A stretch of 64,000 bases of DNA from Pantoea sp. GD03673 (GCF_029844725.1 NZ_JAOCKJ010000001.1:248001-312000); one strand, 5' to 3'; positions 9,612 to 18,246 are shown, counted from the stretch's first letter. A program made the numbers and translations. Notes: generated from the sequence alone by a model not told the origin.

Positions 9612-10013
9612 ATGATGACAATTCAGCATCTGCGTATTGCACGACCGGTAAGTGACCTGATTCAAAGTATGCACAGCTACTGCCAGGGACTGGGGTTGCA
9701 AAGAATCGGCGAGTTTAGCGAACATCAGGGGTTCAGTGGCGTCATGCTGGGCGCGGAAGGGCTGGCCTGGCATCTCGAATTCACGCACTGTCATACCCAT
9801 CCCATCAGCCCCTCGCCATCAGATGATGATCTGCTGGTGCTTTACATGCCACATCAGCCTGACTGGCTGGCGCGTTGCAGCTGTATGGATGACGCCGGGT
9901 TCCGGCGGGTGCCTTCGTTTAATCCTTACTGGGCGCAACGGGGCGTGACATTTATGGACAGCGATGGTTATCGTGTTGTTATTCAGCAGGCCGCCTGGCC
10001 GCCTGCTCCCTGA
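9612..10013 (+). CDS. VOC-family (glyoxalase/bleomycin-resistance fold) protein
   Basis: A 133-residue single-domain member of the vicinal-oxygen-chelate superfamily. It opens with TIQHLRIARPVSDLIQSMHS, the usual first beta strand with a His metal ligand, followed by FYCQ-like helix residues, LEFTHCHTHP in the middle strand, and a C-terminal GVTFMDSDGYRVVIQ strand typical of YnfD-unrelated VOC proteins such as PhnB or glyoxalase relatives. The ATG at 9612 has AGGAGAAA upstream. The next gene follows at once and may be translationally linked. Function could be lyase, dioxygenase or binding protein; the sequence does not decide. Confidence 0.8.
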   Translation: MMTIQHLRIARPVSDLIQSMHSYCQGLGLQRIGEFSEHQGFSGVMLGAEGLAWHLEFTHCHTHPISPSPSDDDLLVLYMPHQPDWLARCSCMDDAGFRRVPSFNPYWAQRGVTFMDSDGYRVVIQQAAWPPAP

Positions 10014-10026
10014 CCCCTTTGATAAC

Positions 10027-10659
10027 GTGGAGTTCACCCTGAATATTCTTTGCTTCCACACCGCCGCCAGTAATATCGCGATATTTGATGATGCCGCCGC
10101 CGCACTGGGGCGGGACAATCCGCCGCTGAATCATCTGGTGATGCCCGCGCTGCTGGCGGAGGCCGAACGCAGTGGCGGGATGACGGCGACGTTACGCCGC
10201 CGTATCGCACAACTGATTGAGACGGTCGTGCCGCAGTTCGATGCTGTACTGATAACCTGTTCGACGCTGGCACCCGTTGCCGATGATTTTAATGAGCAGG
10301 ATCGGGTTATGCGCACCGACGCGATGTTAGCGCAGGCGCTGCAGCGTCAGACAGGCCGGACGGTGGCGCTCTGTGCGGCAGAATCCACGCTTGCGGCAAC
10401 GCGGGCACTTTTCTGTCAGCCGGGGACGCAGGTTGAGGTCGCGCTGGTGGAGGGCGCATGGGCGGCGTTTAAAGCCGGGGACGTTACACGCTACTTTGCG
10501 CTGATTGCGGCGGCGACCGGGCAGGCTTATGAGCAGGGCGCTGTTGCGGTGGCGCTGGCGCAAAGCTCCATGACGCCAGCCGCACAGCATTTTCCCGACA
10601 GGCAGCGGCCATTGACCGGACCCTATCTTGCTTTGCAGGCCTGCTACGATCTCAGATGA
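10027..10659 (+). CDS. Asp/Glu racemase-like protein
   Basis: About 210 residues resembling the Asp/Glu/hydantoin racemase fold. The middle contains AVLITCSTLAPVADDF with the first expected catalytic-type Cys (TCST), and PALLAEAERSGG lies before it. The second Cys of a two-cysteine racemase is not at an obvious position, so racemase activity is uncertain. The start is unclear: GTG at 10027 is chosen; CTG at 10039 with GTGGAG as Shine-Dalgarno is possible, and an ATG at 9964 would overlap the VOC gene by 50 bp. It ends inside the convergent DeoR gene with an 8-bp overlap. It is probably co-transcribed with the VOC gene. Confidence 0.65.
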   Translation: MEFTLNILCFHTAASNIAIFDDAAAALGRDNPPLNHLVMPALLAEAERSGGMTATLRRRIAQLIETVVPQFDAVLITCSTLAPVADDFNEQDRVMRTDAMLAQALQRQTGRTVALCAAESTLAATRALFCQPGTQVEVALVEGAWAAFKAGDVTRYFALIAAATGQAYEQGAVAVALAQSSMTPAAQHFPDRQRPLTGPYLALQACYDLR

Positions 10660-11416
10660 TCGTGACATTGTGCTGGCGCAGCGCCTGTTGCAGCGCGTCG
10701 TCGGGCGGCGTTTCGACGACCAGCATGCTGGCGAGGGACAGATCGCCGATGGCAAAAGCCGAAGCGGAGTTCAGCTTTTCGGCTGACGCCAGCACCACGG
10801 TTTCCGCAGCGCGTCCTGCCAGCGCACGTTTAACCGTCGCCTCTTCAAAATTTCCGGTGGTGAGGCCTGCAGCCGGATGCACACCGGTGACGCCCATGAA
10901 AAACAGGTCGGCGCTGATGCGGTTAATCGACTCCAGCATCGCTGCACCTACGGTCACCACCGAATGTTTATACAGCGACCCGCCAAGCATAATGATCTCT
11001 GCCTGCGGATGATCGGCTAATGCCAGCGCGACGCTGGGACTGTGAGTGACGGCGGTAAAGCTCAGCGTTGCCGGTAACTGCCGCACCAGTTCGGCGCTGG
11101 TGGTCCCGCCATCAATCAGGACGATCTGACCCGGCTGGATAAGTGAGACCGCCTTCTGCGCGATAATCTGCTTAGACGCAGTTTGCACGCTTTTGCGTGT
11201 TTCGAAGGTGCCCAGCGCAGCGGAAACCGGCAGCGCACCGCCATGTACCCGCTGCAATAATCCTTCTGCTGCCAGTTCACGTAAGTCCCGACGGATTGAG
11301 TCTTCGGAAAGGCCAAAGCGCTGGCTGAGATCGCGCGACTGCACCTGTTTTTCCTGGGCGAGCAGGGTGAGTATCGTCTGTTTTCGCTGGCTGGATAGCA
11401 TCATTAACGCCTGCAT
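10652..11416 (-). CDS. DeoR/GlpR-family transcriptional regulator
   Basis: About 254 residues. The N-terminal helix-turn-helix SSQRKQTILTLLAQEKQVQS then RDLSQRFGLSEDSIRRDLREL has the classic DeoR signature near residue 10-50. The C-terminal sugar-phosphate sensor domain shows IVLIDGGTTSAELVRQLP near residue 100 and the FFMGVTGVHPAAGLTTG segment. Such proteins repress carbohydrate genes until a phosphorylated sugar binds. The start could be ATG 11416, the ATG pair at 11404/11401, or ATG 11446; none has a strong ribosome site, and 11416 gives a typical length. It is divergent from nudK (69 bp apart), which may be its target. Confidence 0.82.
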   Translation of the reverse strand: MQALMMLSSQRKQTILTLLAQEKQVQSRDLSQRFGLSEDSIRRDLRELAAEGLLQRVHGGALPVSAALGTFETRKSVQTASKQIIAQKAVSLIQPGQIVLIDGGTTSAELVRQLPATLSFTAVTHSPSVALALADHPQAEIIMLGGSLYKHSVVTVGAAMLESINRISADLFFMGVTGVHPAAGLTTGNFEEATVKRALAGRAAETVVLASAEKLNSASAFAIGDLSLASMLVVETPPDDALQQALRQHNVTII

Positions 11417-11484
11417 GTTTTTTCTTGAAGTTGCACGATTGTGCATGATAGCGTGATGGCTGTCTACCCATCCTGGAGAGCATC

Positions 11485-12069
11485 ATGCAGCAGAATCATC
11501 CCCGCGTGCGCATCATCAATGAGCAGTTGCTGTCAGATAACTGGTATACCCTGAAGAAATATACTTTCTCGCTGCTGCGTCGTGACGGCCGCTGGCAGGA
11601 GCAGAGCCGTGAAGCCTATGATCGTGGCAACGGCGCGGTGATCCTGCTCTATAACCGCGATAAACGCACGGTGGTGCTGACCCGCCAGTTTCGCTTTCCG
11701 ATTTTCCTGAATGGTCATGATGGTTTTCTGATTGAAGCGGCAGCGGGCCTGCTGGATAACGCCTCGCCGGAAGCGCGCATTGTTGCTGAAGCGGAAGAAG
11801 AGACCGGTTTTCGTGTCAGCCGGGTAGAGAAGGTGTTTGAAGCCTTTATGAGTCCAGGGTCAGTAACGGAGAAGCTCTATTTCTTTATCGCGGAGTACGG
11901 TGACCAGCAGCGCAGCGGTGAAGGCGGCGGGATAGCGGAAGAGGGTGAAGATATCGAGGTGCTGGAACTTGAATTCGACCAGGCGTTGCAGGCGATTGAC
12001 CAGGGCGGGATTGTGGATGCCAAAACCATCATGCTGCTGCAGCATCTGCGACTGAAAGGCATTTTATAA
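11485..12069 (+). CDS. nudK: Nudix hydrolase, GDP-mannose pyrophosphatase type
   Basis: A 194-residue Nudix enzyme matching NudK/YffH, which hydrolyses GDP-mannose and other nucleotide sugars to the sugar phosphate and NMP. The N-terminal WYTLKKYTF and RGNGAVILLYN segments and the FLIEAAAGLLDN lead-in match the family. The Nudix box reads GLLDNASPEARIVAEAEEET, and the metal-binding EAEEETG core is intact, but the Arg of the usual REUXEE motif is Ala. A C-terminal EEGEDIEVLEL strand is also typical. ATG 11485 follows TGGAGAGC. It is divergent from the DeoR regulator. Confidence 0.88.
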   Translation: MQQNHPRVRIINEQLLSDNWYTLKKYTFSLLRRDGRWQEQSREAYDRGNGAVILLYNRDKRTVVLTRQFRFPIFLNGHDGFLIEAAAGLLDNASPEARIVAEAEEETGFRVSRVEKVFEAFMSPGSVTEKLYFFIAEYGDQQRSGEGGGIAEEGEDIEVLELEFDQALQAIDQGGIVDAKTIMLLQHLRLKGIL

Positions 12070-12072
12070 GAG

Positions 12073-12107
12073 AACGGGCAGAGCGCTGGTTGTCAGCTCT
12101 GCCCGTT
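12073..12107. terminator. hairpin between convergent nudK and OYE genes
   Basis: AACGGGCAGAGC and GCTCTGCCCGTT form a perfect 12-bp inverted repeat with an 11-nt loop between the stop codons of the two convergent genes. There is no long T tract on either side, so termination may be only partial. Confidence 0.6.
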
Positions 12108-12111
12108 AAGC

Positions 12112-13212
12112 TTACTGATCCTGCGTCAGAATGCCCTTAACATCGTGGGGTTCAGAACGCAGATACTGCGGCGGAACCTGAACGTTGCCATCCAGGGCGG
12201 CTGCCGCGTGCCACGGCCAGCGTGGGTCGTAGAGAATACCGCGTGCCAGCGCCACCAGGTCAGCTTCACCCTGTTGCAGCAGATCTTCTGCCTGCTGTGG
12301 TTCAGTAATCAAACCTACCGCAATGACCGGAACCGATACCTGTTCACGAATATCGCGGGCAAACGGCACCTGATAATTAGGCCCGACGCTGATTTTCTGA
12401 TCTTCTGACAGGCCGCCACTTGAGACGTGGATGTAGGCGCAGTTCAGTGCTTCCAGCTCACGTGAGAAGGCAATCGACTGCTTAATTTCCCAGCCACCTT
12501 CGACCCAGTCAGTAGCGGAAATACGCACGCCAACCGGCACAGAAGCGGGGACAGCGTCACGAACGGTGCTGAACACCTCCAGCGGGAAACGCATACGGTT
12601 TTCCAGCGAACCGCCATATTCATCACTGCGCTGATTCGACAGCGGCGACAGGAACTGATGCAGCAGATAGCCGTGCGCAGCATGCACTTCGATAAGCTCA
12701 ATGCCCAGACGCACCGCGCGTCGGGCGCTGTCGACAAAGGCCTGTTTTACCCGCTGCATATCCTCAAGGGACATAGCCAGTGGCTTCACTTCATCCGCGC
12801 TGTAGCTTAGCGCTGACGGGGCCACTGTCTGCCAGCCGCCGGCATCCGGTGCAATCTGCTTACCGCCTTCCCAGGGAACGGCGCACGATGCTTTACGGCC
12901 TGCATGACCCAGCTGAATGCCCACCGGAATAGAGGAGTAACGGCGTACATCGTCCAGCACCGTTTTCAGTGCTGCTTCATTGTCATCATTCCACAGGCCC
13001 AGATCGCCGGGAGAGATTCGACCAATGTCCTCTACGGCAGTGGCTTCAATAATCATCAGACCGGCGCCGGAAAAGGAGAGCTGACCAAGATGAATCCGAT
13101 GCCAGGCCGTTGCATTGCCCGCTTCAGCGGAATACTGGCACATTGGCGCGATCACAATGCGGTTATCCAGCGTAAGTTCGCCCAGTGAGACAGTCGAAAA
13201 AAGTTGGCTCAT
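12112..13212 (-). CDS. old yellow enzyme family NADH:flavin oxidoreductase (YqjM-like)
   Basis: A 366-residue FMN TIM-barrel enoate reductase. APMCQYSAEAG near residue 22-32 has the Cys that tunes FMN in the thermophilic-like/YqjM class, IQLGHAGRKAS near residue 100 binds FMN, and ELIEVHAAHGYLLHQFLSPL near residue 176 holds the HxxH/N substrate-binding pair and phosphate-binding region. RSDEYGGSLENRMRF is the usual loop, and ALARGILYDPRWPWHAA closes the barrel. It reduces alpha,beta-unsaturated carbonyls and nitro compounds with NAD(P)H. ATG 13212 has GGAGATAAC upstream. Regulation is not apparent. Confidence in the family is high. Confidence 0.92.
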   Translation of the reverse strand: MSQLFSTVSLGELTLDNRIVIAPMCQYSAEAGNATAWHRIHLGQLSFSGAGLMIIEATAVEDIGRISPGDLGLWNDDNEAALKTVLDDVRRYSSIPVGIQLGHAGRKASCAVPWEGGKQIAPDAGGWQTVAPSALSYSADEVKPLAMSLEDMQRVKQAFVDSARRAVRLGIELIEVHAAHGYLLHQFLSPLSNQRSDEYGGSLENRMRFPLEVFSTVRDAVPASVPVGVRISATDWVEGGWEIKQSIAFSRELEALNCAYIHVSSGGLSEDQKISVGPNYQVPFARDIREQVSVPVIAVGLITEPQQAEDLLQQGEADLVALARGILYDPRWPWHAAAALDGNVQVPPQYLRSEPHDVKGILTQDQ

Positions 13213-13344
13213 GTTATCTCCGTGGTTTTATGACTAACGTGACAGGCAATAACTATAGCGGGAGATTCCACAGACCGGGGTTAAAGCAACGCGAGATTTT
13301 ATGACCAGAGAGGGGAAATCCGGCACCTGTGTGCCGGATCAGCA

Positions 13345-13767
13345 TCAGTTGCCGCGATAGGTTGAGTAACCAAACGGGCTGAGCAGTAACGGAATGTGGT
13401 AGTGCTCACCGCTGGCTTCCATGTTGAACTCAACCGGGATTTCCGGGAAGAAAGTCTTCTGGCTGGTCTTTTTATAGAAGTCGCCGGTTTTAAATACGAC
13501 GCGGTAGCTGCCTGCGCTGGCCGTTTTGTCCTGCGGGAACAGGGCGCTGATGCGACCATTGTTATCGGTGACGCCTGACGCCAGTTTCACCCAGTTATCC
13601 TGCTGCTTCTGATCCAGTTCAACTTCAATGCCTGCTGTGGGCTGGCCGGTCTGCAGGTTAAGCACGTGTACGCTCAGTGGGTTTTTGGCGGCAGCGGGCT
13701 GGGCTGCGATAGCGGATGCGCCAGAGGTCATCAGTAATGTGGCAATCAAAGCATATGACGTTTTCAT
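13345..13767 (-). CDS. uraH: periplasmic 5-hydroxyisourate hydrolase (transthyretin-like)
   Basis: A 140-residue secreted transthyretin-related enzyme that hydrolyses 5-hydroxyisourate, the product of urate oxidation, to OHCU. Residues 1-23 form a signal peptide (ending SAIAA). The mature protein begins at LSVHVLNLQTGQPTAGIEVEL, which has the first active-site His, and ends with HYHIPLLLSPFGYSTYRGN, with the catalytic HYH and a C-terminal YRGx where YRGS is usual. It complements the cytoplasmic urate hydroxylase HpxO at 28.6 kb, although the two act in different compartments. ATG 13767 follows AAGGAAAC; TTG at 13770 is an alternative. Confidence 0.92.
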   Translation of the reverse strand: MKTSYALIATLLMTSGASAIAAQPAAAKNPLSVHVLNLQTGQPTAGIEVELDQKQQDNWVKLASGVTDNNGRISALFPQDKTASAGSYRVVFKTGDFYKKTSQKTFFPEIPVEFNMEASGEHYHIPLLLSPFGYSTYRGN

Positions 13768-14132
13768 CAATGTTTCCTTTATTGACTGTTTGAGGTCGGG
13801 TGACAGTGCTGAAAGAGTAATGTGCCTGCGGGCAAAGCGATATTTACCTGAAAGAAATGTGAAATTTCCGAGATGCTTACTTAGTTACATCATACAATAT
13901 TTGTCTATTTAACCATTCAGCCACGGTGCGTTAATGGCTAAGCAGCGTGGTCGGGGCGACAACCTGAACCTTCGCGCGATTCGGTGCTGAAAAGCAGGGT
14001 GGTGACACGCCGATCGCTGGTTGCGGCAAAACAGCCTGCTGAGATCGCCTCAGGTGTGACTCAAACCGCATTTCGGCGTCTGGCTGGCCTCAAAAGAAAA
14101 CATCCGGCACCGGCAACGCGGATAACTCCACG

Positions 14133-14156
14133 GCAGTTGCAGTTGCAGTTGCAGTT
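14133..14156. repeat. hexanucleotide tandem repeat (GCAGTT)x4
   Basis: Four exact copies of GCAGTT followed by a partial GCA lie in a non-coding stretch. Such a tract can expand or contract by slippage. No neighbouring promoter or gene is clearly affected. Confidence 0.9.
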
Positions 14157-15147
14157 GCATAATTCTGTGGCAGGCAATGTCTGCCTGCAAGACGTCTTTC
14201 CGAAACAGGTCGGCTTTTCAGTTTACTTAACGATGACCAGATTGCCGCTGTGTCCGGTTATGCAAAGCCTGAGCATCGCGGAAAAGTGAAAGCATGTCCG
14301 GTATGCGCGTGGCGACAATCGGGTGCTGTTCTGAAACCGGAAAAGATTAACATCCTGCGTCAACAGATGCGGGTCAGCAGCGGGAAGGTTAGTTATCTGC
14401 CGCGAGTGCGCGTTTTGCTGCCAGTGAGTTTGGCAGCTCATCGCAGGCAAAAGAGGCAATGACGGTTTAACGAGCCGCCGGGTGCAAAAGTCATTCAGGA
14501 CCATATTCAGCAAATAGGTAAAGGCACGGAAGGGAACAGAAGAACGGGTCTGACCGGGCAATCAAATACCTTATTTAACATAATATACATTATGCGCTCT
14601 TTAGTGCGTATCTGGTTATGATGCCCGGACATCCCGACATTGCCGGATTCTGACCGCTGTTTCACCTTTGCCACTCAATTATCCCTTTCATCAAATGCCG
14701 CTGCTATCCTGGACTGTTCCCGGACTGATGTCATTATCGATAGCCTTAACTCCGCAACTCCGCTGCGGTATCGACGGTTTCCGTGCTGCATCCCTCATGT
14801 CATTTCGCTGGCGAGCAATGTCTGCATCACGTCATCTATGAGCGTCTGCTGTTTCTTTTTTCTTTGCGGCTTATCCGTTAACTAAAGCCTGCAGATCTGT
14901 TTTCTGGCTTTGCTATCCTGCCGTTCCCGACCAGGCTTCTGAATCCGCTCAGGACGCTTCACATTGACGATCACCACAGCGTTTTTCAGGCAGCCTGCCT
15001 TTCAGAACATATCCGCAGGAATCAAAATGACAACGCTACGTGAATTCTGAGACGCCCGTGTGGCTGATGGCACACAGAATTTACGACAGCACGTCATTTT
15101 CTTATTGTCTGATGTCAGGTAATTCCATCACCTGCATGACATTAGAC

Positions 15148-15193
15148 TCCCGTCACGCTAAAGTTGCTGGCTTCGATTGCGGGTATGACGGGA
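15148..15193 (+). promoter_or_regulatory. inverted repeat covering a ribosome binding site
   Basis: TCCCGTCA at 15148-15155 is the exact reverse complement of TGACGGGA at 15186-15193. The right arm contains the GGGA that serves as the Shine-Dalgarno for the cyclotransferase ATG at 15198, so pairing would block translation. The 30-nt loop makes the hairpin modest. Confidence 0.4.
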
Positions 15194-15197
15194 AACA

Positions 15198-15533
15198 ATG
15201 AAACGCTTATTTGTCTATGGCACGCTCTGTCCGGGCCGTGAGAACGCCTCTATCCTGGAAAACATTGGCGGAGAATGGCTGGCCGGTTCGGTGAACGGCA
15301 CCTTCTATGAGCGTGGCTGGGGTGCGGCGGCCGATTTCCCCGGCATTATCCTGGATGAAAATGGCCCCGCAGTGCCGGGCTACCTGTTTGTTTCCGACCA
15401 GCTGGAGGCTCACTGGCCGATGCTGGATGCCTTTGAAGATGGCTATGACCGCGTCGAAGTTCGCGTTTGTGTTAAAGACAGTCAGCCATGCACTGCATGG
15501 GTTTATCAGCTTCAGCCGCAGGTAAACTGCTGA
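15198..15533 (+). CDS. AIG2/gamma-glutamylcyclotransferase-like protein
   Basis: A 111-residue protein of the AIG2-like gamma-glutamylcyclotransferase fold. It opens with KRLFVYGTLCPG, the YGTL/P signature that binds the gamma-glutamyl group, has a conserved acidic residue in LDAFEDGYDRVEV near residue 77-89, which carries the expected catalytic Glu, and the PGYLFVSDQLEAHWPMLD segment. Related proteins cleave gamma-glutamyl amides to 5-oxoproline; the bacterial YtfP-type substrate is mostly unknown. The ATG at 15198 lies directly after the inverted repeat noted here. It is a single gene with no operon partner. Confidence 0.85.
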   Translation: MKRLFVYGTLCPGRENASILENIGGEWLAGSVNGTFYERGWGAAADFPGIILDENGPAVPGYLFVSDQLEAHWPMLDAFEDGYDRVEVRVCVKDSQPCTAWVYQLQPQVNC

Positions 15534-15814
15534 ATCTTGTCTCTCTCAGCAAGGTACACGCGCCCTGCTCTTATTGCTGGCGCTATGTGCCGCGTGCTGT
15601 AACGGGTATTCTGATGCTGCCTGACGGCTATATTGCCAGCGCGTGAGCATCGGTTCCCCCTTCACCTATTCTTAATAGCCAGCTTTCCTTTACTGCCAGG
15701 CTAAAAAATACAGGCATGTTGCCAGATGAGTTTTTTAAAGATCGATTGTATGATGTAACTAAAAGGCTACTTGCCTTAATTCCATGTCCTTTTAGCCCAC
15801 CAGCAGCCCCTGCG

Positions 15815-17860
15815 TTACGCCGGCCAGCGCTGATGCGGAAACAGCGAAACACGAATATTGAACAGGTGAATTAACGGTGCGACCGCAACGCTCTCCTGCC
15901 GGGCAATCGGCTCCAGCCGCAGCAGTAACAGGTCCAGTTCATCCAGCAGATCCTGATGCGGTGCCAACTGCAACCTCTTCATTTTGCGCTTCAGATAGAG
16001 CGCCAGCTCGTGAAACATCTGCCCGCTATCAATCCGATGGCTCTCCAGCACCTCACGATAGCGTGCATAGAAATCGTAGCAGTTGGCCCCCAGCCAGGTT
16101 TCGGTAATCAGATACCCACCCACCACGATATCCGGCACCGGATCGAGCCGTTTACGCGGCAGAATGATGTTAACCCTGTCGAGCATCCGCGCAATAAATT
16201 GCTGGCGTGACAGCAGCGTGGCCGAATTGCGCTCCACCATTTTGATAAACCCTAACAGATCGCGCAGGCCGCGCTGCACCGCTCTTCTGGCTATCCACGA
16301 TGGGCGTTTGTTACGGATCAGCGCCGTCAGCACCACCGCAAACATAATTCCCACCATTGAGGAGATGGCCGCATTCAGCGTGACGATCAGGTTGGGGACA
16401 TAGTGATGGCTCAGGCCGATAAAGCCGGGGATCTGAATGGCGACACTCAGCCCCACCATATTGGTTGCCGGATTGGCGATGACCAGGCTCAGCAGCATCA
16501 ATCCCGGCAGCAGACAGATCATCAGCGCCTGTAAGGTATTGGCCTGCGGGATCAGAAACGCGATATAGAACAGGCTGACCACCAGCGCAATCATCACGCC
16601 TTTAACAAACAGTTTCATCGGCGTCACCGGGGAGTCGACGCCGGCAAAAAATGAGCTGATGATCGCCGCCATTAAAGGCGCATTCGCGCCGTCGGCCCAG
16701 CCGCTGCCAATCCAGAACAGGCTGGAAAGAAAAGTCGCCAGAAAAGCGGTCAGTGCAGAAAGCCTCAGCAGGCCTTTGTCGATGTGGCGGTGTTCGCGGA
16801 TATTGCGGATCGCCGCCCCATCCCCATGGCTGTAGAGATCCCCGGCACGCGCACTGACGTTCTCGTAGGCATCGGCAATACGCACAAAATTAGCCAGCCG
16901 CTCCAGCAGGCCAATCAGCAGCAGACTCTCTTCGGTGGCCAGTTGCCCTGCCCGCCATTGTTCTTCCAGGGTCACCTGGCTGGCCGCAATCGCCTCACGC
17001 AGTCCGGCAATATCGTTGATGCGATCGTGATGCAGCCACAGCAGAAACTCCTGAAAAACGCGGGTGACACACTGCGGAAAACGAATATTCAGTTCGGCCA
17101 GCACGCCCAGTCGTGACTCAATCGCGGTCAGGGTCGGCAGCAGATAGGTCAGATGCTGATACTGTACGCTCACCAGACGGATGACATTACGCGCCGCTTC
17201 GCCCTCATACACGCAGTGGGTCAGCAGCGTTTCAACGTTCAGCGGATATCCCGCCATCTGAATCAGAATATCTTCCCGCTCCAGCGATTTGTTCTTTGCC
17301 ATTCCGCTGATCAGTTCGTCACATAATTTGCGCGCGTTCTGAAACCAGAGATTGACGCTCTGCCCCAGCAGATGATGCATCGACACCGGAAACACCAGCC
17401 GGTGGACCAGCGTGCTGCAGAGGATGCCCAGCGTGATCTCCTCAATCCGTGAAATCACGGTATTGATGATCGCCGACGGCGTATCCACATCGGGAAAGCC
17501 CATAATCGCCGCGCTGTACCCTGCCAGCATAAAGATATAGCTCTTTGGCGTACGGTCATGCAGAGAAAGATAAAGGCAGACCGTCACCCACAGTGACACA
17601 CAGAGGCTGAAGAGCACCGGCGACTGCACCGTTTCGGGGTAAATCAGCAGAATAAAGATGCCGCCCAGCAGCGTGCCCATCAGACGAAACAGCGATTTCG
17701 AGACGGTCGATGCAGCATAGAGTTGCGAGGTGACAAACACGGTGGTCAGCGCCCAGGCCGGTTTTTCAAAGTTAAGTAACAGTGCCACAGAGAGTGCGAT
17801 AAACGCGGCAAGGGAGGTTTTGCAGGCAAACAAAACCGCGTTTTTGGTAAACCATTTCAT
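15815..17860 (-). CDS. FUSC-family inner-membrane efflux protein (YdhK/AaeB-like)
   Basis: A 681-residue integral membrane protein. Two hydrophobic blocks (residues about 10-165 and 365-520), each with five or six membrane segments, flank a cytoplasmic region, the layout of the fusaric-acid-resistance/AaeB family. The start FACKTSLAAFIALSVALLLN and segment KPAWALTTVFVTSQ are family-typical. AaeB exports aromatic acids together with a membrane-fusion subunit AaeA and a small AaeX-type protein. Neither partner is encoded here, so it either works alone or with a distant subunit. ATG 17860 lacks a strong Shine-Dalgarno. Confidence 0.85.
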   Translation of the reverse strand: MKWFTKNAVLFACKTSLAAFIALSVALLLNFEKPAWALTTVFVTSQLYAASTVSKSLFRLMGTLLGGIFILLIYPETVQSPVLFSLCVSLWVTVCLYLSLHDRTPKSYIFMLAGYSAAIMGFPDVDTPSAIINTVISRIEEITLGILCSTLVHRLVFPVSMHHLLGQSVNLWFQNARKLCDELISGMAKNKSLEREDILIQMAGYPLNVETLLTHCVYEGEAARNVIRLVSVQYQHLTYLLPTLTAIESRLGVLAELNIRFPQCVTRVFQEFLLWLHHDRINDIAGLREAIAASQVTLEEQWRAGQLATEESLLLIGLLERLANFVRIADAYENVSARAGDLYSHGDGAAIRNIREHRHIDKGLLRLSALTAFLATFLSSLFWIGSGWADGANAPLMAAIISSFFAGVDSPVTPMKLFVKGVMIALVVSLFYIAFLIPQANTLQALMICLLPGLMLLSLVIANPATNMVGLSVAIQIPGFIGLSHHYVPNLIVTLNAAISSMVGIMFAVVLTALIRNKRPSWIARRAVQRGLRDLLGFIKMVERNSATLLSRQQFIARMLDRVNIILPRKRLDPVPDIVVGGYLITETWLGANCYDFYARYREVLESHRIDSGQMFHELALYLKRKMKRLQLAPHQDLLDELDLLLLRLEPIARQESVAVAPLIHLFNIRVSLFPHQRWPA

Positions 17861-18007
17861 CGAATGAGAGCAACCAGGAACGTCTGAGGCGCGTATCCTG
17901 ACAGAAGCGCCTGCGTTTTACTCTCAGTTAAATTTTACAAATTATTACCGGCCTGATGCCGCCGGTTAATCCTCTCCTGACGCCCCTGCGCACGCTGCTT
18001 ATTCAGC

Positions 18008-18032
18008 AAAAAAAGCCCGCGTTAAGCGGGCT
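18008..18032 (-). terminator. terminator of the small zinc-ribbon gene
   Basis: On the minus strand AGCCCGC, loop TTAAC and GCGGGCT form a 7-bp stem followed by seven T residues, eight bases past the stop codon of the 68-residue zinc-ribbon gene. Confidence 0.93.
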
Positions 18033-18039
18033 CAGGGGG

Positions 18040-18246
18040 TTATTTGATCGGCACGCCTGCATTCTCCAGCGCTTCTGCCTTTTCCGGGTAAAGCGCCGAC
18101 GTTCCGGCGTTCATGATCACCGCCCCGCATCGGATACAGTGGTCACCCTTCACATCCGGCACAACGTCATCGGGATTCCCCGTATTAAGGCTGACATCAC
18201 GCGTGGCGTAAACAAACGCCTCTCCTTCACATCCCGGACACTTCAT
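18040..18246 (-). CDS. small zinc-ribbon protein resembling MqsA/YgiT N-terminal domain
   Basis: A 68-residue protein with CPGC at residues 3-6 and CIRC at 37-40, a two-pair zinc-ribbon. The layout (MKCPxC, about 30 residues, VKGDHCIRCGAVIMNA) resembles the N-terminal zinc domain of the antitoxin MqsA and YgiT-type proteins. The helix-turn-helix half that MqsA needs to bind DNA is absent, and no MqsR toxin gene lies beside it. It has a strong AGGAGT ribosome site and its own terminator, so it is likely an expressed stand-alone gene. It could also be an unrelated small zinc protein. HipBA follows on the same strand about 100 bp away, with no evident link. Confidence 0.7.
   Translation of the reverse strand: MKCPGCEGEAFVYATRDVSLNTGNPDDVVPDVKGDHCIRCGAVIMNAGTSALYPEKAEALENAGVPIK

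Larger units (their letters stand above)
13771..15197. other. 1.4-kb region without a supported gene
   Basis: Short reading frames exist on both strands, but none has a recognisable product or good ribosome site. The stretch includes the uraH promoter side (AT-rich, 13860-13915), four tandem GCAGTT hexamers at 14133-14156, the short hairpin CAGGCA-TGCCTG near 14170-14188, and at the right end an inverted repeat covering the start of the next gene. The base composition shifts along it, suggesting old, decayed sequence, but no parent gene could be named. Confidence 0.45.

Noticed and set aside
13984-14289. A 101-codon frame containing the GCAGTT repeat
   Set aside because: Encodes a QLQLQL tract by chance from the hexamer repeat; no start signal and no recognisable domain.
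14250-14462. A short frame with a CPVC and a PEKINILRQQM segment, possibly an old zinc or HTH gene
   Set aside because: Too short, no ribosome site, and neither half matched a known family well enough.
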